From Candidatus Nitrosocaldus tengchongensis (GTDB taxonomy: Archaea > Thermoproteota > Nitrososphaeria > Nitrososphaerales > Nitrosocaldaceae), in assembly GCA_013538675.1 (NCBI GenBank), contig JACAFJ010000006.1, positions 1 to 55,369 of the forward strand: DNA of 55,369 nt, written 5' to 3'. The translations under genes and the position numbers were made by a program. Of the stretch, positions 42,164 through 51,157 are shown one piece after another. The stretch's first letter is position 1, and each line of letters opens with the position of its first letter. The notes under the pieces are model-generated. The model did not search any database and was not told the DNA's origin. It was given only the letters and a program-made list of their open reading frames with translations.

Positions 42164-42865
42164 CCTCCTCACTATATGTAGGTTATCGATGGAGTAGATA
42201 TCGTTAAGGAACTCTCTCAGCCTAGTTATTGGTACTATTGGCACACCATCGATGATCGATGGAATATCATTCAACACGATCACTGATGGTATAGCATGGT
42301 CAACATCATGCCTTCCATTGATGAATGCTACTGCTCTAGCAACCTGTTTCTCGCATATCCTTACAAGTTCAGATGGGCTCATGTATTGCCAATGCTTGCA
42401 ATCTAGCAGGATCGCTCTATTCTCTCCATTAACGCATTTTATACCAACAACATCTATCTCCATCATCATCATCGCAGATCTTTGTCTAGATCTAGATCTA
42501 GAGCCTCTTCCTACCCCTGCACCCCTTTCAACCCTTAGCCTAACATTCCTTACTGTAGTGTAGCCATTCTCCTCAAGCATCTCCGCTGTAAGCATCTCAA
42601 AGTCTCGCCAGTGCAGTACCCTTGCTATCTCATCCATGCCAGTGTTAAGCCTCATAGCAAGTATTACAGCATTGATCTTATCCATAGTAGTGAACCTAAC
42701 ATGCTCTTCATCCTCAATACTGCCTACACCATTGCTGACCAGATCATCGATCATAGTATTGCATAGAGCATTGCTTATACCTGTAAGTGATGAGAGTTCC
42801 TTTATGCTTATCATTCCATCCATGTATGGTATCATCTTAAGTAAGAGTAACTTACTTATACCCAA
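42149..42865 (-). CDS. Winged-helix plus restriction-endonuclease-like protein
   Basis: An N-terminal winged helix (KLLLLKMIPYMDGMISIKEL, LTGISNALCNTMIDDLVSNG) precedes a PD-(D/E)XK-type nuclease domain: RDFEMLTAEMLEENGYTTVRNVRL, MEIDVVGIK and AILLDCKHWQY, giving the D, the D/E and the K. Between them sits a basic run (RGSRSRSRQRS) followed by four Met. This resembles Mrr-like or archaeal nucleases involved in DNA repair or restriction; no methylase is nearby. Start TTG 42865 keeps the first helix; ATG 42835 is an alternative. Confidence 0.72.
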   Translation of the reverse strand: MGISKLLLLKMIPYMDGMISIKELSSLTGISNALCNTMIDDLVSNGVGSIEDEEHVRFTTMDKINAVILAMRLNTGMDEIARVLHWRDFEMLTAEMLEENGYTTVRNVRLRVERGAGVGRGSRSRSRQRSAMMMMEIDVVGIKCVNGENRAILLDCKHWQYMSPSELVRICEKQVARAVAFINGRHDVDHAIPSVIVLNDIPSIIDGVPIVPITRLREFLNDIYSIDNLHIVRRLEEG

Positions 42866-42871
42866 GGCAAC

Positions 42872-42881
42872 AATATTTATT
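42872..42881 (+). promoter_or_regulatory. TATA box of the solute-binding protein gene
   Basis: AATATTTATT, about 30 nt before ATG 42907. The divergent nuclease-like gene probably uses a separate CTTTATAG on the minus strand near 42888-42898. Confidence 0.45.
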
Positions 42882-42906
42882 GATCTTGCTCTATAAAGAT
42901 AACTTG

Positions 42907-45771
42907 ATGGTAGGGTATAAGGGCAAAGGTATGGGGAGAGGTAAGGCTAAAACTATAACTGTTGTATCACTCCTTATAACATTGCTGCTATTATCACTAC
43001 CATTGCAGGTATATGCACAGCAGAATCAGAAAGGCCCTTATCTCGATGAAGTACAGTTCATACACTATCTGGATGAGAATGTTGCTACAAATGAGGTTAG
43101 AGCAAGGAATCTAGATACATACTTCTGGAGGCTTCCCTTGGATCTTGTACAGAGCCTTAAGGATGATCCAAGCATAAGAATATATGATGCTCCTGGAGGA
43201 TCTTTAAGCCTGCTCTTAAACCCAGCACCAGCATCCGATGATAAACTCAATCCATTCTCGATAAGGGAGGTTAGGTATGCTATGAACTACCTCATTGATA
43301 GAGATCTCATAGTTAATGAAGTACTCAAGGGATTTGGTGCACCTATGTACTCTGCATTTGGCCAGTTCGATCCTGACTATATAGTGCTCATAGATGTTAT
43401 AGAGTCATTTGGTTTCAAGTATAATCCAACACTAGCGAATGAGATGATCAGCAAGGCATTGATTGATGCTGGAGCAGTTAAGAGAGTAGATGGCAAGTGG
43501 TACTACAAGGATAAGCCTATAGATGTAAAGTTCTTCATAAGGGGCGATGATCCTAGGAGGAAGACTATGGGGGAGATATTGGCATCAGATCTAGAGCGGT
43601 TAGGCTTCACAGTTGAGAGGATCTATGGTGATCTTAACAAAGCATTCAATGAGGTATACGGTTCTGATCCTAAAGAGTTGAGATGGCATCTATACACTGA
43701 AGGCTGGGGGAGATCAGCATTCACTAGATATGATACATCTCTAGCAGCACAGATGTATGCTCCATGGTTCGCAAATATGCCTGGTTTCCAGAATACTGCA
43801 TTTTGGAATTACGAGAATAAGGAGTTGGATGATCTTACAGAGAGGATATTCATTGGCAAGTACACCTCAAAGGATGAGAGGGATTCCTTGCTAAGGAGGA
43901 GTGTAGAGTTGGGTGTTAAAGAGTCAGTAAGGATATTCATAGCAAGTACAATAGACCCATACATAGTGAATAGGAGCGTTGATGGTATGGTTCAGGACTT
44001 TGGTGCAGGGATAACTGGAAGGTTCAGCCTAATCAATGCAAAGACAGATACAGGTATTATGAAGGTTGGGATGAAGCAGATCTACCAAGGCTCATGGAAC
44101 CCTGTAGCAGGGCTTAGAGACTGGTACTCTACGAGGATATCTACTGCAGTCATAGATCCAGCAACATTCTTCAATCCTCACACTGGTGATGTTATACCTG
44201 TTAGGGCAACATGGAGTGTTGATACCAGAGGTCCAGATGGTAGGCTTGATGTGCCAAGGGATGCCATGGTATGGGATGCATACACTGAGCAGTGGAAGCA
44301 GGTTGGTGATGGTGTCAAGGCAATGAGTAGGGTAACATATGATCTGAAGTATAGCAAGTGGCACCATGGCATCATAATGGATAAGAACGATATACTTTAT
44401 GCTATATACTTCCTCTTCGAATGGGGTAGTAAGGAGGGCGATGATGACCCAACCTATGATCCAGAGTACACAGCAACAGCAGAGAAGTTTGTAAGCACAT
44501 TAAAAGGAATAAGGTTCATAGATGATGATAGAGTTGAGGTGTATGTAGATTACTGGCATTTCGATCCAAACTATATAGCAGATTATGCAGGTGTATGGGC
44601 TAGCATGCCTTGGGAGATATACGCTGCTATGGAGAAGGTTGTTATGGATGGTAAAGCAGCATTCTCAAGATCTCAGGCGAATGCAAAGAACATACCATGG
44701 CTCTCTCTCATAATTGCTGATGATGCCAACCTTGTGAAGGATGCTCTAACACAACTCAGATCATCAAATCCCATCCCTATTGCATTGAAAGATAGGGTAA
44801 GCATGAATGATGCTAATGTTAGATACAATGCATCCATGAACTGGATAGATGCTAAGAGGCATGCGATGATAAGCAATGGGCCATTCTACCTTGAGAGTTA
44901 TAACCCTGAAGCAAGAACGATAGTTATAAAGGCGTTCAGGGATTCTACATATCCATTCGAACAGGGTCACTGGCGCATCTTTGAGCAACCGATGCTTGCA
45001 AAGATCAGCAATGTTGATGTGCCATTAACCATAGAGCGAGGTAAGGATGTTGTGATAAATGGCAGCGTTAGGGTGGAGGATGGTAATGTAGATCTCAGCA
45101 AGGATATCAACATATACTACTTCATGAAGGATATGAATGGTAATGTTGTGCTAGATGGACATATCAAGCCAGCAAGGGATGGCAGGTTTGAGATAAGGCT
45201 TGAAGGTAATGATACAGGTAGGTTATCTAGAGGCACGAACGAGTTGAAGGTATTTGCTGTAAGTGATCTAGCATTGAGGCCAGATGTGTATGCAACAAGC
45301 ATAATAGGTACTGGGGAGTTCACTGCTAGCATAAAGTTAACTGCAGCAAGTACAACTGGCAAGTATAGAGTCATGGTAGACTGGTATCCATCAGATATAG
45401 GCAAGGAGTCAAGGTTCGATGTATCCATAATGGATGAGAAGGGTAACATCATCAACGATGCTAGGTATGATGTTATGCTGAAGAAAGATGGAGATATGTT
45501 GAGTGATACAATAAGGAAGAATGTTACAGGGACTCAGAGTTATATGCTGAATGCTCAAGGCAGTTATACTCTGATAATAGATAACATAAATGGAGAGGGC
45601 GAGAGGGCTGAGGTTACATTCACCTACGTTCCAGAGTTCTCTCTTGCTTATATAACACTGTTCATAGCAGTGATTGTTATGCTTGCACTATTATCGTCAA
45701 AGCGATTATCATTAAAGCGCTTGTACGTTGCTGGTAATGGCAATGGTAATGGCGCTGTTACCCTAATGTGA
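42907..45771 (+). CDS. Peptide/nickel-type (family 5) extracellular solute-binding protein, PEF-like C-terminus
   Basis: A 954-residue secreted protein. The signal peptide (TITVVSLLITLLLLSLPLQVYA) is followed by an SBP_bac_5 domain (GGSLSLLLNPAP, FSIREVRYAMNYLIDRDLIVNEVLKGFG in two adjacent motifs, RWHLYTEGWGRSAFTRYD), then a long second part also related to oligopeptide-binding proteins (WYSTRISTAVIDPATFFN). The C-terminus has beta-rich segments and then VPEFSLAYITLFIAVIVML followed by SSKRLSLKR, matching the layout of PEFG-CTERM sorting signals, with Ser instead of Gly. No permease genes follow here. ATG 42907 is supported by the TATA box; TTG 42880 is upstream of the likely transcription start. 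Confidence 0.88.
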   Translation: MVGYKGKGMGRGKAKTITVVSLLITLLLLSLPLQVYAQQNQKGPYLDEVQFIHYLDENVATNEVRARNLDTYFWRLPLDLVQSLKDDPSIRIYDAPGGSLSLLLNPAPASDDKLNPFSIREVRYAMNYLIDRDLIVNEVLKGFGAPMYSAFGQFDPDYIVLIDVIESFGFKYNPTLANEMISKALIDAGAVKRVDGKWYYKDKPIDVKFFIRGDDPRRKTMGEILASDLERLGFTVERIYGDLNKAFNEVYGSDPKELRWHLYTEGWGRSAFTRYDTSLAAQMYAPWFANMPGFQNTAFWNYENKELDDLTERIFIGKYTSKDERDSLLRRSVELGVKESVRIFIASTIDPYIVNRSVDGMVQDFGAGITGRFSLINAKTDTGIMKVGMKQIYQGSWNPVAGLRDWYSTRISTAVIDPATFFNPHTGDVIPVRATWSVDTRGPDGRLDVPRDAMVWDAYTEQWKQVGDGVKAMSRVTYDLKYSKWHHGIIMDKNDILYAIYFLFEWGSKEGDDDPTYDPEYTATAEKFVSTLKGIRFIDDDRVEVYVDYWHFDPNYIADYAGVWASMPWEIYAAMEKVVMDGKAAFSRSQANAKNIPWLSLIIADDANLVKDALTQLRSSNPIPIALKDRVSMNDANVRYNASMNWIDAKRHAMISNGPFYLESYNPEARTIVIKAFRDSTYPFEQGHWRIFEQPMLAKISNVDVPLTIERGKDVVINGSVRVEDGNVDLSKDINIYYFMKDMNGNVVLDGHIKPARDGRFEIRLEGNDTGRLSRGTNELKVFAVSDLALRPDVYATSIIGTGEFTASIKLTAASTTGKYRVMVDWYPSDIGKESRFDVSIMDEKGNIINDARYDVMLKKDGDMLSDTIRKNVTGTQSYMLNAQGSYTLIIDNINGEGERAEVTFTYVPEFSLAYITLFIAVIVMLALLSSKRLSLKRLYVAGNGNGNGAVTLM

Positions 45772-45775
45772 TTGA

Positions 45776-46144
45776 TCAGATACCATCAAAACTACTTATT
45801 ATTTTCAGCGTGTTATCATCCAGTTTAACAACATACACCAATGCATCTTGAGTATTCATTGCTGATAACGCTTCAAGAAGCACTACCTTATCCTTGCTAC
45901 GCTCATAGCCCCCAGTATCCTTTACGCACAGAGGGAACCTGTTCATCCTAACGTTATTCTTCATAAGGTGGTTTATGAATACCCTATACCCTTTAACATC
46001 GTTCCACTCCCTACCCTTCTCATTGCATAATGCTATCCATACATCAACTGTATTCTGGAATATAGCCTTCTTCCTTAACTCTTCAAGCATATGATGATTT
46101 GCTATATGCAAGATTTTAATGTTTATCGTCATCATTATACTCAA
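45776..46144 (-). CDS. 122-aa protein of unknown function
   Basis: A soluble protein starting MTINIKILHIANHHMLEELR, with NTVDVWIALCNEKGREWNDVKGYRVFI, a basic middle and LVYVVKLDDNTLKIIS near the end. No motif or family recognised. It overlaps the preceding minus-strand gene (46141-46653) by 4 bp at TTGA, so the two are probably translated from one mRNA. Start is TTG 46144, or ATG 46135/46132. It lies 4 bp from the end of the solute-binding protein gene on the other strand. Confidence 0.6.
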   Translation of the reverse strand: MSIMMTINIKILHIANHHMLEELRKKAIFQNTVDVWIALCNEKGREWNDVKGYRVFINHLMKNNVRMNRFPLCVKDTGGYERSKDKVVLLEALSAMNTQDALVYVVKLDDNTLKIISSFDGI

Positions 46145-46653
46145 GGCAGGAATAGCCCATTACCTCTGTAGAGGTTCAATGCCTTCATCTCATACTCGAA
46201 TGAGAGCTGTAACAACTCCTGCGACCTCTTCAACTCATCCTCATCCTTGCTCTCTAGATACCTCTTGAAGTGCTCATTACTCTCATACTCATACTCTAGA
46301 GACTTTACATTGTGCTCATGTGCCTCCTTGTATATATCAGGTACGTTAAGGTTCTTCATCGTATTTATTATCCTCTGTTGGTTCATCATTACACTATCCA
46401 CTATCTCTATCATGTTGGCATCATCTATCAAGCCCTTCTCCCATAGAGCATACTCATTGTTGTAGTGCTCCGTTATCTGTTTTGCTTCAGCATTGAGCCT
46501 CTGTATGGCTATAGCATAGTTCTCTTGTTTGCTCCTCTCAGTGTAGATCATGAGACTTACTGCAACTATCGCTGCTACAACACCAACAAGTATTATCAAT
46601 GCTGCCATCCTAGGACTTATACCCTTACCAGTTCTGCTCCTTACCTTACTCAT
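46141..46653 (-). CDS. Membrane-anchored helical protein of unknown function
   Basis: 170 residues with one transmembrane helix near the N-terminus (MAALIILVGVVAAIVAVSLMIY) after a basic start (SKVRSRTGKGISPR), so the long helical rest probably faces outside. That rest shows Met/Glu/Tyr-rich helices (HEHNVKSLEYEYESNEHFKRY) and looks like a coiled coil or bundle. No family recognised. It is the first gene of a two-gene unit with the 122-aa protein. Confidence 0.65.
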   Translation of the reverse strand: MSKVRSRTGKGISPRMAALIILVGVVAAIVAVSLMIYTERSKQENYAIAIQRLNAEAKQITEHYNNEYALWEKGLIDDANMIEIVDSVMMNQQRIINTMKNLNVPDIYKEAHEHNVKSLEYEYESNEHFKRYLESKDEDELKRSQELLQLSFEYEMKALNLYRGNGLFLP

Positions 46654-46766
46654 AGCAATTATTGCTAGAGGGTTAAATATTTGCCTTTGTAGATGGAGAT
46701 ACTACTATTATATAAGACTTTCATACTACTATGCCATTCCTAACTGGTAGCAAACTCATCTAATCC

Positions 46767-46778
46767 ATGGCATGCCAT
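46767..46778. repeat. 12-bp palindrome ATGGCATGCCAT
   Basis: Self-complementary 12-bp site in the 167-bp gap between two minus-strand units. It may be an operator for the membrane-anchored protein gene, or chance. Confidence 0.35.
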
Positions 46779-46820
46779 CTCCCAACCATCACAACCTGTT
46801 GTTGTAGTAAATAACTTGTA

Positions 46821-47609
46821 TTATATTACTGATCCCTTGCTTGCTGCTAGTTTAAGGAATATATCCCTGCTCTCCTCTCTTATAAGTTCGTTGATCGAGG
46901 CATCTTCAACATCCTCATACTCTAACCCTCTAACTATTGCTACTGGTATGCCTCTGCTCTTACCCATGACAAGTTCTGCTGCAGATGCTACCTCATCTGC
47001 TACTGCTATGCTTGTTACCCTCAACTCCTTGCCATACATATCCCTCAAACCCCTATAATCTATGATGGGCTTCATACCTGCAATACCTACAGCAACATTC
47101 ACCTGCCCCTCCCTAAACGGCCTTCCAAATGTATCTGAGATTATAACTGCTACCCTCTTGCCAGTAGCCTTCATCAACCCATCCCTTATCCTCCTTGCTG
47201 ATGCATCTGGGTCTATTGGTAGTAGGGTAACACAATTATCCTCAACGTTGGAACCATCTATAGCCGAATTGGCACATACAAACCCATGTCTAGTCTCCGT
47301 TATTATCACTCCATTCTGCATGGCAACTATCCTCTTTGCATCTCTAAGCATCAACTCAACCACTCTAGGGTCCTTCTCTTGCTCCTTTGCTATCTTTACT
47401 GCATCATCTGAAGGCGTAACATCTGCTAGATCTACAACCCTGCCTTCTGCCTTGGAGACCACCTTCTGTGTAACAACTACAACATCCTTATCCATGAGTT
47501 CCAACCCATTAGCCTTGATGGAGTAGAGTATGAGTGATGCAAGGTCATAGCCTTTGGAGATCTTGATATCCTTCGCTATGGAGACTGGTATTACTTCTAC
47601 CCTGCTCAT
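46821..47609 (-). CDS. cofE: Coenzyme F420-0:L-glutamate ligase
   Basis: Adds glutamate residues to coenzyme F420 with GTP. It shows EVIPVSIAKDIKISKGYDLA, DVVVVTQKVVSKAEGRVV, ITETRHGFVCANSAIDGSNV, LLPIDPDASARRI, VIISDTFGRPFREGQVNVAVGIAG and DYRGLRDMYG, all hallmarks of CofE. 262 residues, standard. It is one sign of F420 use, common in Nitrososphaerota. Ends 168 bp before the neighbouring unit. Confidence 0.95.
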   Translation of the reverse strand: MSRVEVIPVSIAKDIKISKGYDLASLILYSIKANGLELMDKDVVVVTQKVVSKAEGRVVDLADVTPSDDAVKIAKEQEKDPRVVELMLRDAKRIVAMQNGVIITETRHGFVCANSAIDGSNVEDNCVTLLPIDPDASARRIRDGLMKATGKRVAVIISDTFGRPFREGQVNVAVGIAGMKPIIDYRGLRDMYGKELRVTSIAVADEVASAAELVMGKSRGIPVAIVRGLEYEDVEDASINELIREESRDIFLKLAASKGSVI

Positions 47610-47680
47610 CTTATTGTATCTACCAACAGTACGTAATAATAATAAATAGCCTCTCCCTCCTCCTCCTACTCATAGCAGTA

Positions 47681-48319
47681 TCATCGCTTTATCATGGTAC
47701 TGTAATGCCGTTCTATAACCTCTATAAGAAGGGTAAGATCCTTCTCATCTATAACAACATCAGCCCTCTCCTTCACTATGCTCTGTGCATTGAATGCAAC
47801 CTTTAGCCCTGCTATATCGAAGAGAGTTAGATCATTAGCACCATCAACAACAGCAGTTATATGCTCCTTCTTCACATTCCAATCCCTTAAGACCTTCGCT
47901 ATGGCATTTGCCTTCCTAGAGTCAACCTGTATATCTATCCCTGCAAGTCTCCCATCTCTGAATATGAGTTCGTTGGCAGCAACGTAATCCAACTTGAGTT
48001 CATCCTTGAGCCTATCGGTTATTATGGTGAAGCCTCCAGAGACAGCAACTATCTTGAAGCCCATACGCTTGAGGTAAGAGCATACCTCCTTTGCACCCTT
48101 CATTATGGGCATGCTGTCTGCTACCTCTAATGCCTTATCATACTCTATACCCCTTATCGTATCTATCCTCCTCAGCAGTCCTTCCTCCCATGGTATCTCG
48201 CCCTTTATGCCCTTGATTGTTATCTCCATAACCTCCTTCTCTTTGCCTACAAGCCTAGCTAGCATTGGTAGATACTCTGCATCGTAGAGCACACCTTCCA
48301 CATCGAAGACTACAAGCAT
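47681..48319 (-). CDS. serB: HAD-family phosphoserine phosphatase (ThrH/SerB-like)
   Basis: A HAD hydrolase that likely dephosphorylates phosphoserine in serine synthesis. Motif I is DVEGVLYD, with Glu instead of the second Asp, as in ThrH-type phosphatases; motif II is in VAVSGGFTII; motif III/IV is AVVDGANDLTLFDIAGLKVAFNAQ. The cap region holds EVMEITIKGIKGEIPWEE, with a substrate-selecting Glu/Arg pattern. The true start is ATG 48319, supported by a TATA box 25-30 nt upstream; an upstream frame to 48370 is a leader. 212 residues. Confidence 0.88.
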   Translation of the reverse strand: MLVVFDVEGVLYDAEYLPMLARLVGKEKEVMEITIKGIKGEIPWEEGLLRRIDTIRGIEYDKALEVADSMPIMKGAKEVCSYLKRMGFKIVAVSGGFTIITDRLKDELKLDYVAANELIFRDGRLAGIDIQVDSRKANAIAKVLRDWNVKKEHITAVVDGANDLTLFDIAGLKVAFNAQSIVKERADVVIDEKDLTLLIEVIERHYSTMIKR

Positions 48320-48344
48320 GCTTGCTATGAGCAGCAATAATAGA

Positions 48345-48353
48345 CTATATAAG
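48345..48353 (-). promoter_or_regulatory. TATA box of serB
   Basis: CTTATATAG on the minus strand, about 30 nt before ATG 48319. Confidence 0.5.
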
Positions 48354-48417
48354 TGTAAGCATGATATCAAATCTTACTACAGTTATCTCACATATAGATC
48401 ATCAATGCTTATATTCC

Positions 48418-48747
48418 ATGTATGTATGTAGTAGGGTATTGAGCGAGGGAGAGATACAGCATAAGTACATTGTGCAGGTGAAGGAGGGTAAGAGCATAAG
48501 GATATCAGATACAGGTAAGAGAGAGTTGAGGGAGTTAGGGATGATGGATGATAAGGGCAAGTTGAAGATAAAGGGTCTTAGTGCAAAGATGCTCTCAAGG
48601 ATGAAGAAGGAGTATGTAGAGTGTCCCGTGTTGAGCAGGGATGTTAACTTCATAGAGTGCTATGTATGCTCAAACTTCATAAGTAGGATGAGGGGGCAGG
48701 TGTACTGCAAGGGGGAGCCTCTTGCTACTAATTCAAGTACTGGTTAA
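48418..48747 (+). CDS. Small basic protein with C-terminal cysteine motif, unknown function
   Basis: 109 residues starting at ATG 48418 (supported by a TATA-like CATATAG about 25 nt upstream). The first half is a basic beta/helix segment (QHKYIVQVKEGKSIRISDTGKREL); the second contains EYVECPVLSRDVNFIECYVCSNF and GQVYCKGEPL, so four cysteines that could bind zinc or a cluster. The same type occurs next to proS in this window, but I do not know the family. A longer frame from 48361 is not used. Confidence 0.65.
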   Translation: MYVCSRVLSEGEIQHKYIVQVKEGKSIRISDTGKRELRELGMMDDKGKLKIKGLSAKMLSRMKKEYVECPVLSRDVNFIECYVCSNFISRMRGQVYCKGEPLATNSSTG

Positions 48748-48811
48748 GAAAGGTCATCATCAAGGCATATTATATAAGGGTATATTGTGGTGATTAATGA
48801 AGTGAGAGGAT

Positions 48812-50293
48812 GTGAATGATCTAGGGATTACAGTAAAGAAGGATGAGGATTTTGCAGAGTGGTACATACAGGTTGTATTGAAGAGCAACCTACTTGATTA
48901 CGCCCCAATGAAGGGTTTCATTGTACTGAAGCCTTATGGCTATGCCATATGGGAGGGGATAAGGGGGGTAGCAGATAAGCGCTTCAAGGAGACTGGGCAT
49001 CATAACGCATTCCTCCCAACACTGATACCAGAGAGTCTGTTGAGCAAGGAGGCTGAGCACTTTGAAGGCTTCAAGCCAGAGGTATTCTGGGTTACACATG
49101 CTGGTAATGATGAACTTGGTGAGAGGCTAGCGCTGAGACCAACATCAGAGACCCTAGCCTATGAGATATTCTCAAGGTGGATAAGGAGTTATAGGGATCT
49201 TCCATTGAAGATCAACTTCTGGAATACAGCGCTTAGAGCAGAGATCAAGTCTACAAAACCATTGATAAGGACATCAGAGTTCCTATGGCAGGAGGGGCAT
49301 ACAGTACATGCAAGCAAGGAAGAGGCAGAGCAGGAGGCAATGCTCATGCTCTCAATATACAGGGAGATAATGGAAGAGTATCTAGCAATACCAGTTATAG
49401 CAGGATACAAGAGCGAGAGGGAGAAGTTCGTTGGTGCAGATTACACATTAACGCTAGAAGCGTTGATGCCAGATGGTAAGGCATTACAGATGGGTACATC
49501 GCATAACCTTGGCCAGAACTTCTCAAAGCCATTCAGCATAAAGTTTCTAGACAAGGATGGTAAAGAGCAGTATGCATGGCAGACCTCATGGGGCATATCA
49601 TGGCGCTTGATAGGTGCAATGGTCATGGTGCATGGAGATGATAAGGGTTTGGTACTCCCTCCAAGGATAGCCCCAATACAGATAGTTATAGTACCAATAT
49701 TCTATGGTGATGAGACCAAGGATTCAGTTATAGAGAAGTGTAAGAATCTGTATGCTATGCTTAGGGATAGGTTCAGAGTGCATCTAGATGATAGGGAGGA
49801 GTATACTCCAGGCTACAAGTTCAATGACTGGGAGTTGAAGGGTATCCCTCTAAGGGTAGAGATAGGCCCTAGAGATGTGAAGCAGGGCAAGGTTGTACTT
49901 GCTAGGAGGGATGATGGTAAGAAGGTTAGCGTAGGGGATGAGGAGTTGCTTGATGCAGTAACTAATATGTTAGAGGATATACAGCGTAGCCTATATACAA
50001 GGGCATCTGAGTTCCTTAAGAGTCATACCTTCTCTGCCTTCAGTTATGATGAGTTCAAGGAGCGTGTAGAGCATGGTTTCGTAAGAGCATACTGGTGTGG
50101 TTCGCAGGAGTGTGAGTTAAGGATAAAGGAGGAGACTGGTGCAGATATAAGAGTTATACCATTTAATGTCAATGATACAGATATGGGAGGAGAGGGGATG
50201 GAGGAGCAGGGTATAGATAGGGATGGGGATATGATATGTATATATTGTAGCAGAAATGCAGAGAAGATTGCATACTTTGCAAGAGCATACTGA
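48812..50293 (+). CDS. proS: Prolyl-tRNA synthetase, archaeal/eukaryal type
   Basis: Class II synthetase: DFAEWYIQVVLKSNLLDYAPMKGFIVLKPYGYAIW in successive N-terminal strands, motif 1 region GHHNAFLPTLIPES, LALRPTSETLAYEIF, motif 2 around NTALRAEIKSTKPLIRTSEFLWQEGHT, and motif 3 TSWGISWRLIGAMVM. After the anticodon domain, a zinc-binding C-terminal part has CGSQECE and CIYCSRN. This is the ProRS-2 (archaeal) form, without the bacterial editing insertion. GTG 48812 is the start, with GAGAGGAT just before it. Confidence 0.95.
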   Translation: MNDLGITVKKDEDFAEWYIQVVLKSNLLDYAPMKGFIVLKPYGYAIWEGIRGVADKRFKETGHHNAFLPTLIPESLLSKEAEHFEGFKPEVFWVTHAGNDELGERLALRPTSETLAYEIFSRWIRSYRDLPLKINFWNTALRAEIKSTKPLIRTSEFLWQEGHTVHASKEEAEQEAMLMLSIYREIMEEYLAIPVIAGYKSEREKFVGADYTLTLEALMPDGKALQMGTSHNLGQNFSKPFSIKFLDKDGKEQYAWQTSWGISWRLIGAMVMVHGDDKGLVLPPRIAPIQIVIVPIFYGDETKDSVIEKCKNLYAMLRDRFRVHLDDREEYTPGYKFNDWELKGIPLRVEIGPRDVKQGKVVLARRDDGKKVSVGDEELLDAVTNMLEDIQRSLYTRASEFLKSHTFSAFSYDEFKERVEHGFVRAYWCGSQECELRIKEETGADIRVIPFNVNDTDMGGEGMEEQGIDRDGDMICIYCSRNAEKIAYFARAY

Positions 50294-50307
50294 AATATAG
50301 ATAAGGT

Positions 50308-51021
50308 ATGGGGCTATCAGATATAATAAATACGCTTCTAGCATTTGCAGATAGCCTAGGCTACATTGGTCTTTTTGCAATAAGTTTCATTGCAAGTATA
50401 ATAATATTTGTACCCATACCATTCTTCCCTATACTTGCAATAATGAGCATAGATCCAAAGTTCGATCCTCATCTACTAGCATTCTCAAGCGCAATGGGCG
50501 CAAGCATAGCCAAGGTGATAATCTTCTATAGTAGTTACTATGGGAGGAGGTTCATAAGCAGGGAGAGCAGGGTTAGGATGAAACCATTGCAGAGGCTGCT
50601 CAAGAGGTATGGATGGTATGCTTCATTCATAGCAGCAGCAACGCCAATACCAGATGATCTAGTATACATACCATTAGGATTAGCAAAGTACAATCCTTTC
50701 ATGTTCTTCACCTCACTCTTAGCAGGAAAGATGCTCATCTCTGAGGCAGTTGTATGGGGTACAAGGGCTGGGTTCAACCTACTTGAGTATGTTGAGGGTA
50801 GCGAGGATACACCGTTCTTCTATGTATCGCTGATCGCTACTGTAGTGCTAATCGGTGTATCCATCTACTTCATGATAAAGGTTGACTGGAGTAAAGTCAT
50901 AGGCAAGTTATTCCCCTGGACGTTGAACTCAGAGGGTTCTGATAGCAGTAGTAGTAATGGCGATGATGATAAGGACGATGAGTTGAGAGGTGATGATGAT
51001 GATAATAGTAGAGGCAAGTAA
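50308..51021 (+). CDS. DedA/VTT-domain membrane protein
   Basis: A VTT (SNARE-associated/DedA) protein with about five membrane segments. Key pieces are IIIFVPIPFFPILAI, GASIAKVIIFYSSYYGRR and the conserved TPIPDDLVYIPLGLAKYNP loop, which carries the family's proline/aspartate signature. DedA proteins act as lipid flippases or scramblases in other organisms; here this is inferred from the family. A 45-residue tail is acidic and Ser/Asp/Asn-rich (DSSSSNGDDDKDDELRG). It starts 14 bp after proS and may be co-transcribed with it. Confidence 0.85.
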   Translation: MGLSDIINTLLAFADSLGYIGLFAISFIASIIIFVPIPFFPILAIMSIDPKFDPHLLAFSSAMGASIAKVIIFYSSYYGRRFISRESRVRMKPLQRLLKRYGWYASFIAAATPIPDDLVYIPLGLAKYNPFMFFTSLLAGKMLISEAVVWGTRAGFNLLEYVEGSEDTPFFYVSLIATVVLIGVSIYFMIKVDWSKVIGKLFPWTLNSEGSDSSSSNGDDDKDDELRGDDDDNSRGK

Positions 51022-51157
51022 TAGTCATAACAACTGTGTTATTATATAGTTGTAAATACTAGTGGGTAACTGTTTATAAAGCTCTCCTTATATACTTTTA
51101 TGTTGTATACCATCTGCAATAGCAATATTTGTATTTAGCATTATAGAATATAATGGT

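Noticed and set aside
47681-48319. Glu in place of the second Asp of HAD motif I as a loss of function
   Set aside because: DxEGVL is the normal motif of ThrH-type phosphatases, so it is a subfamily trait.
51030-51053. ACAACT/AGTTGT stem after the DedA-like gene
   Set aside because: Six-bp arms around an 11-nt loop in AT-rich DNA are expected by chance.
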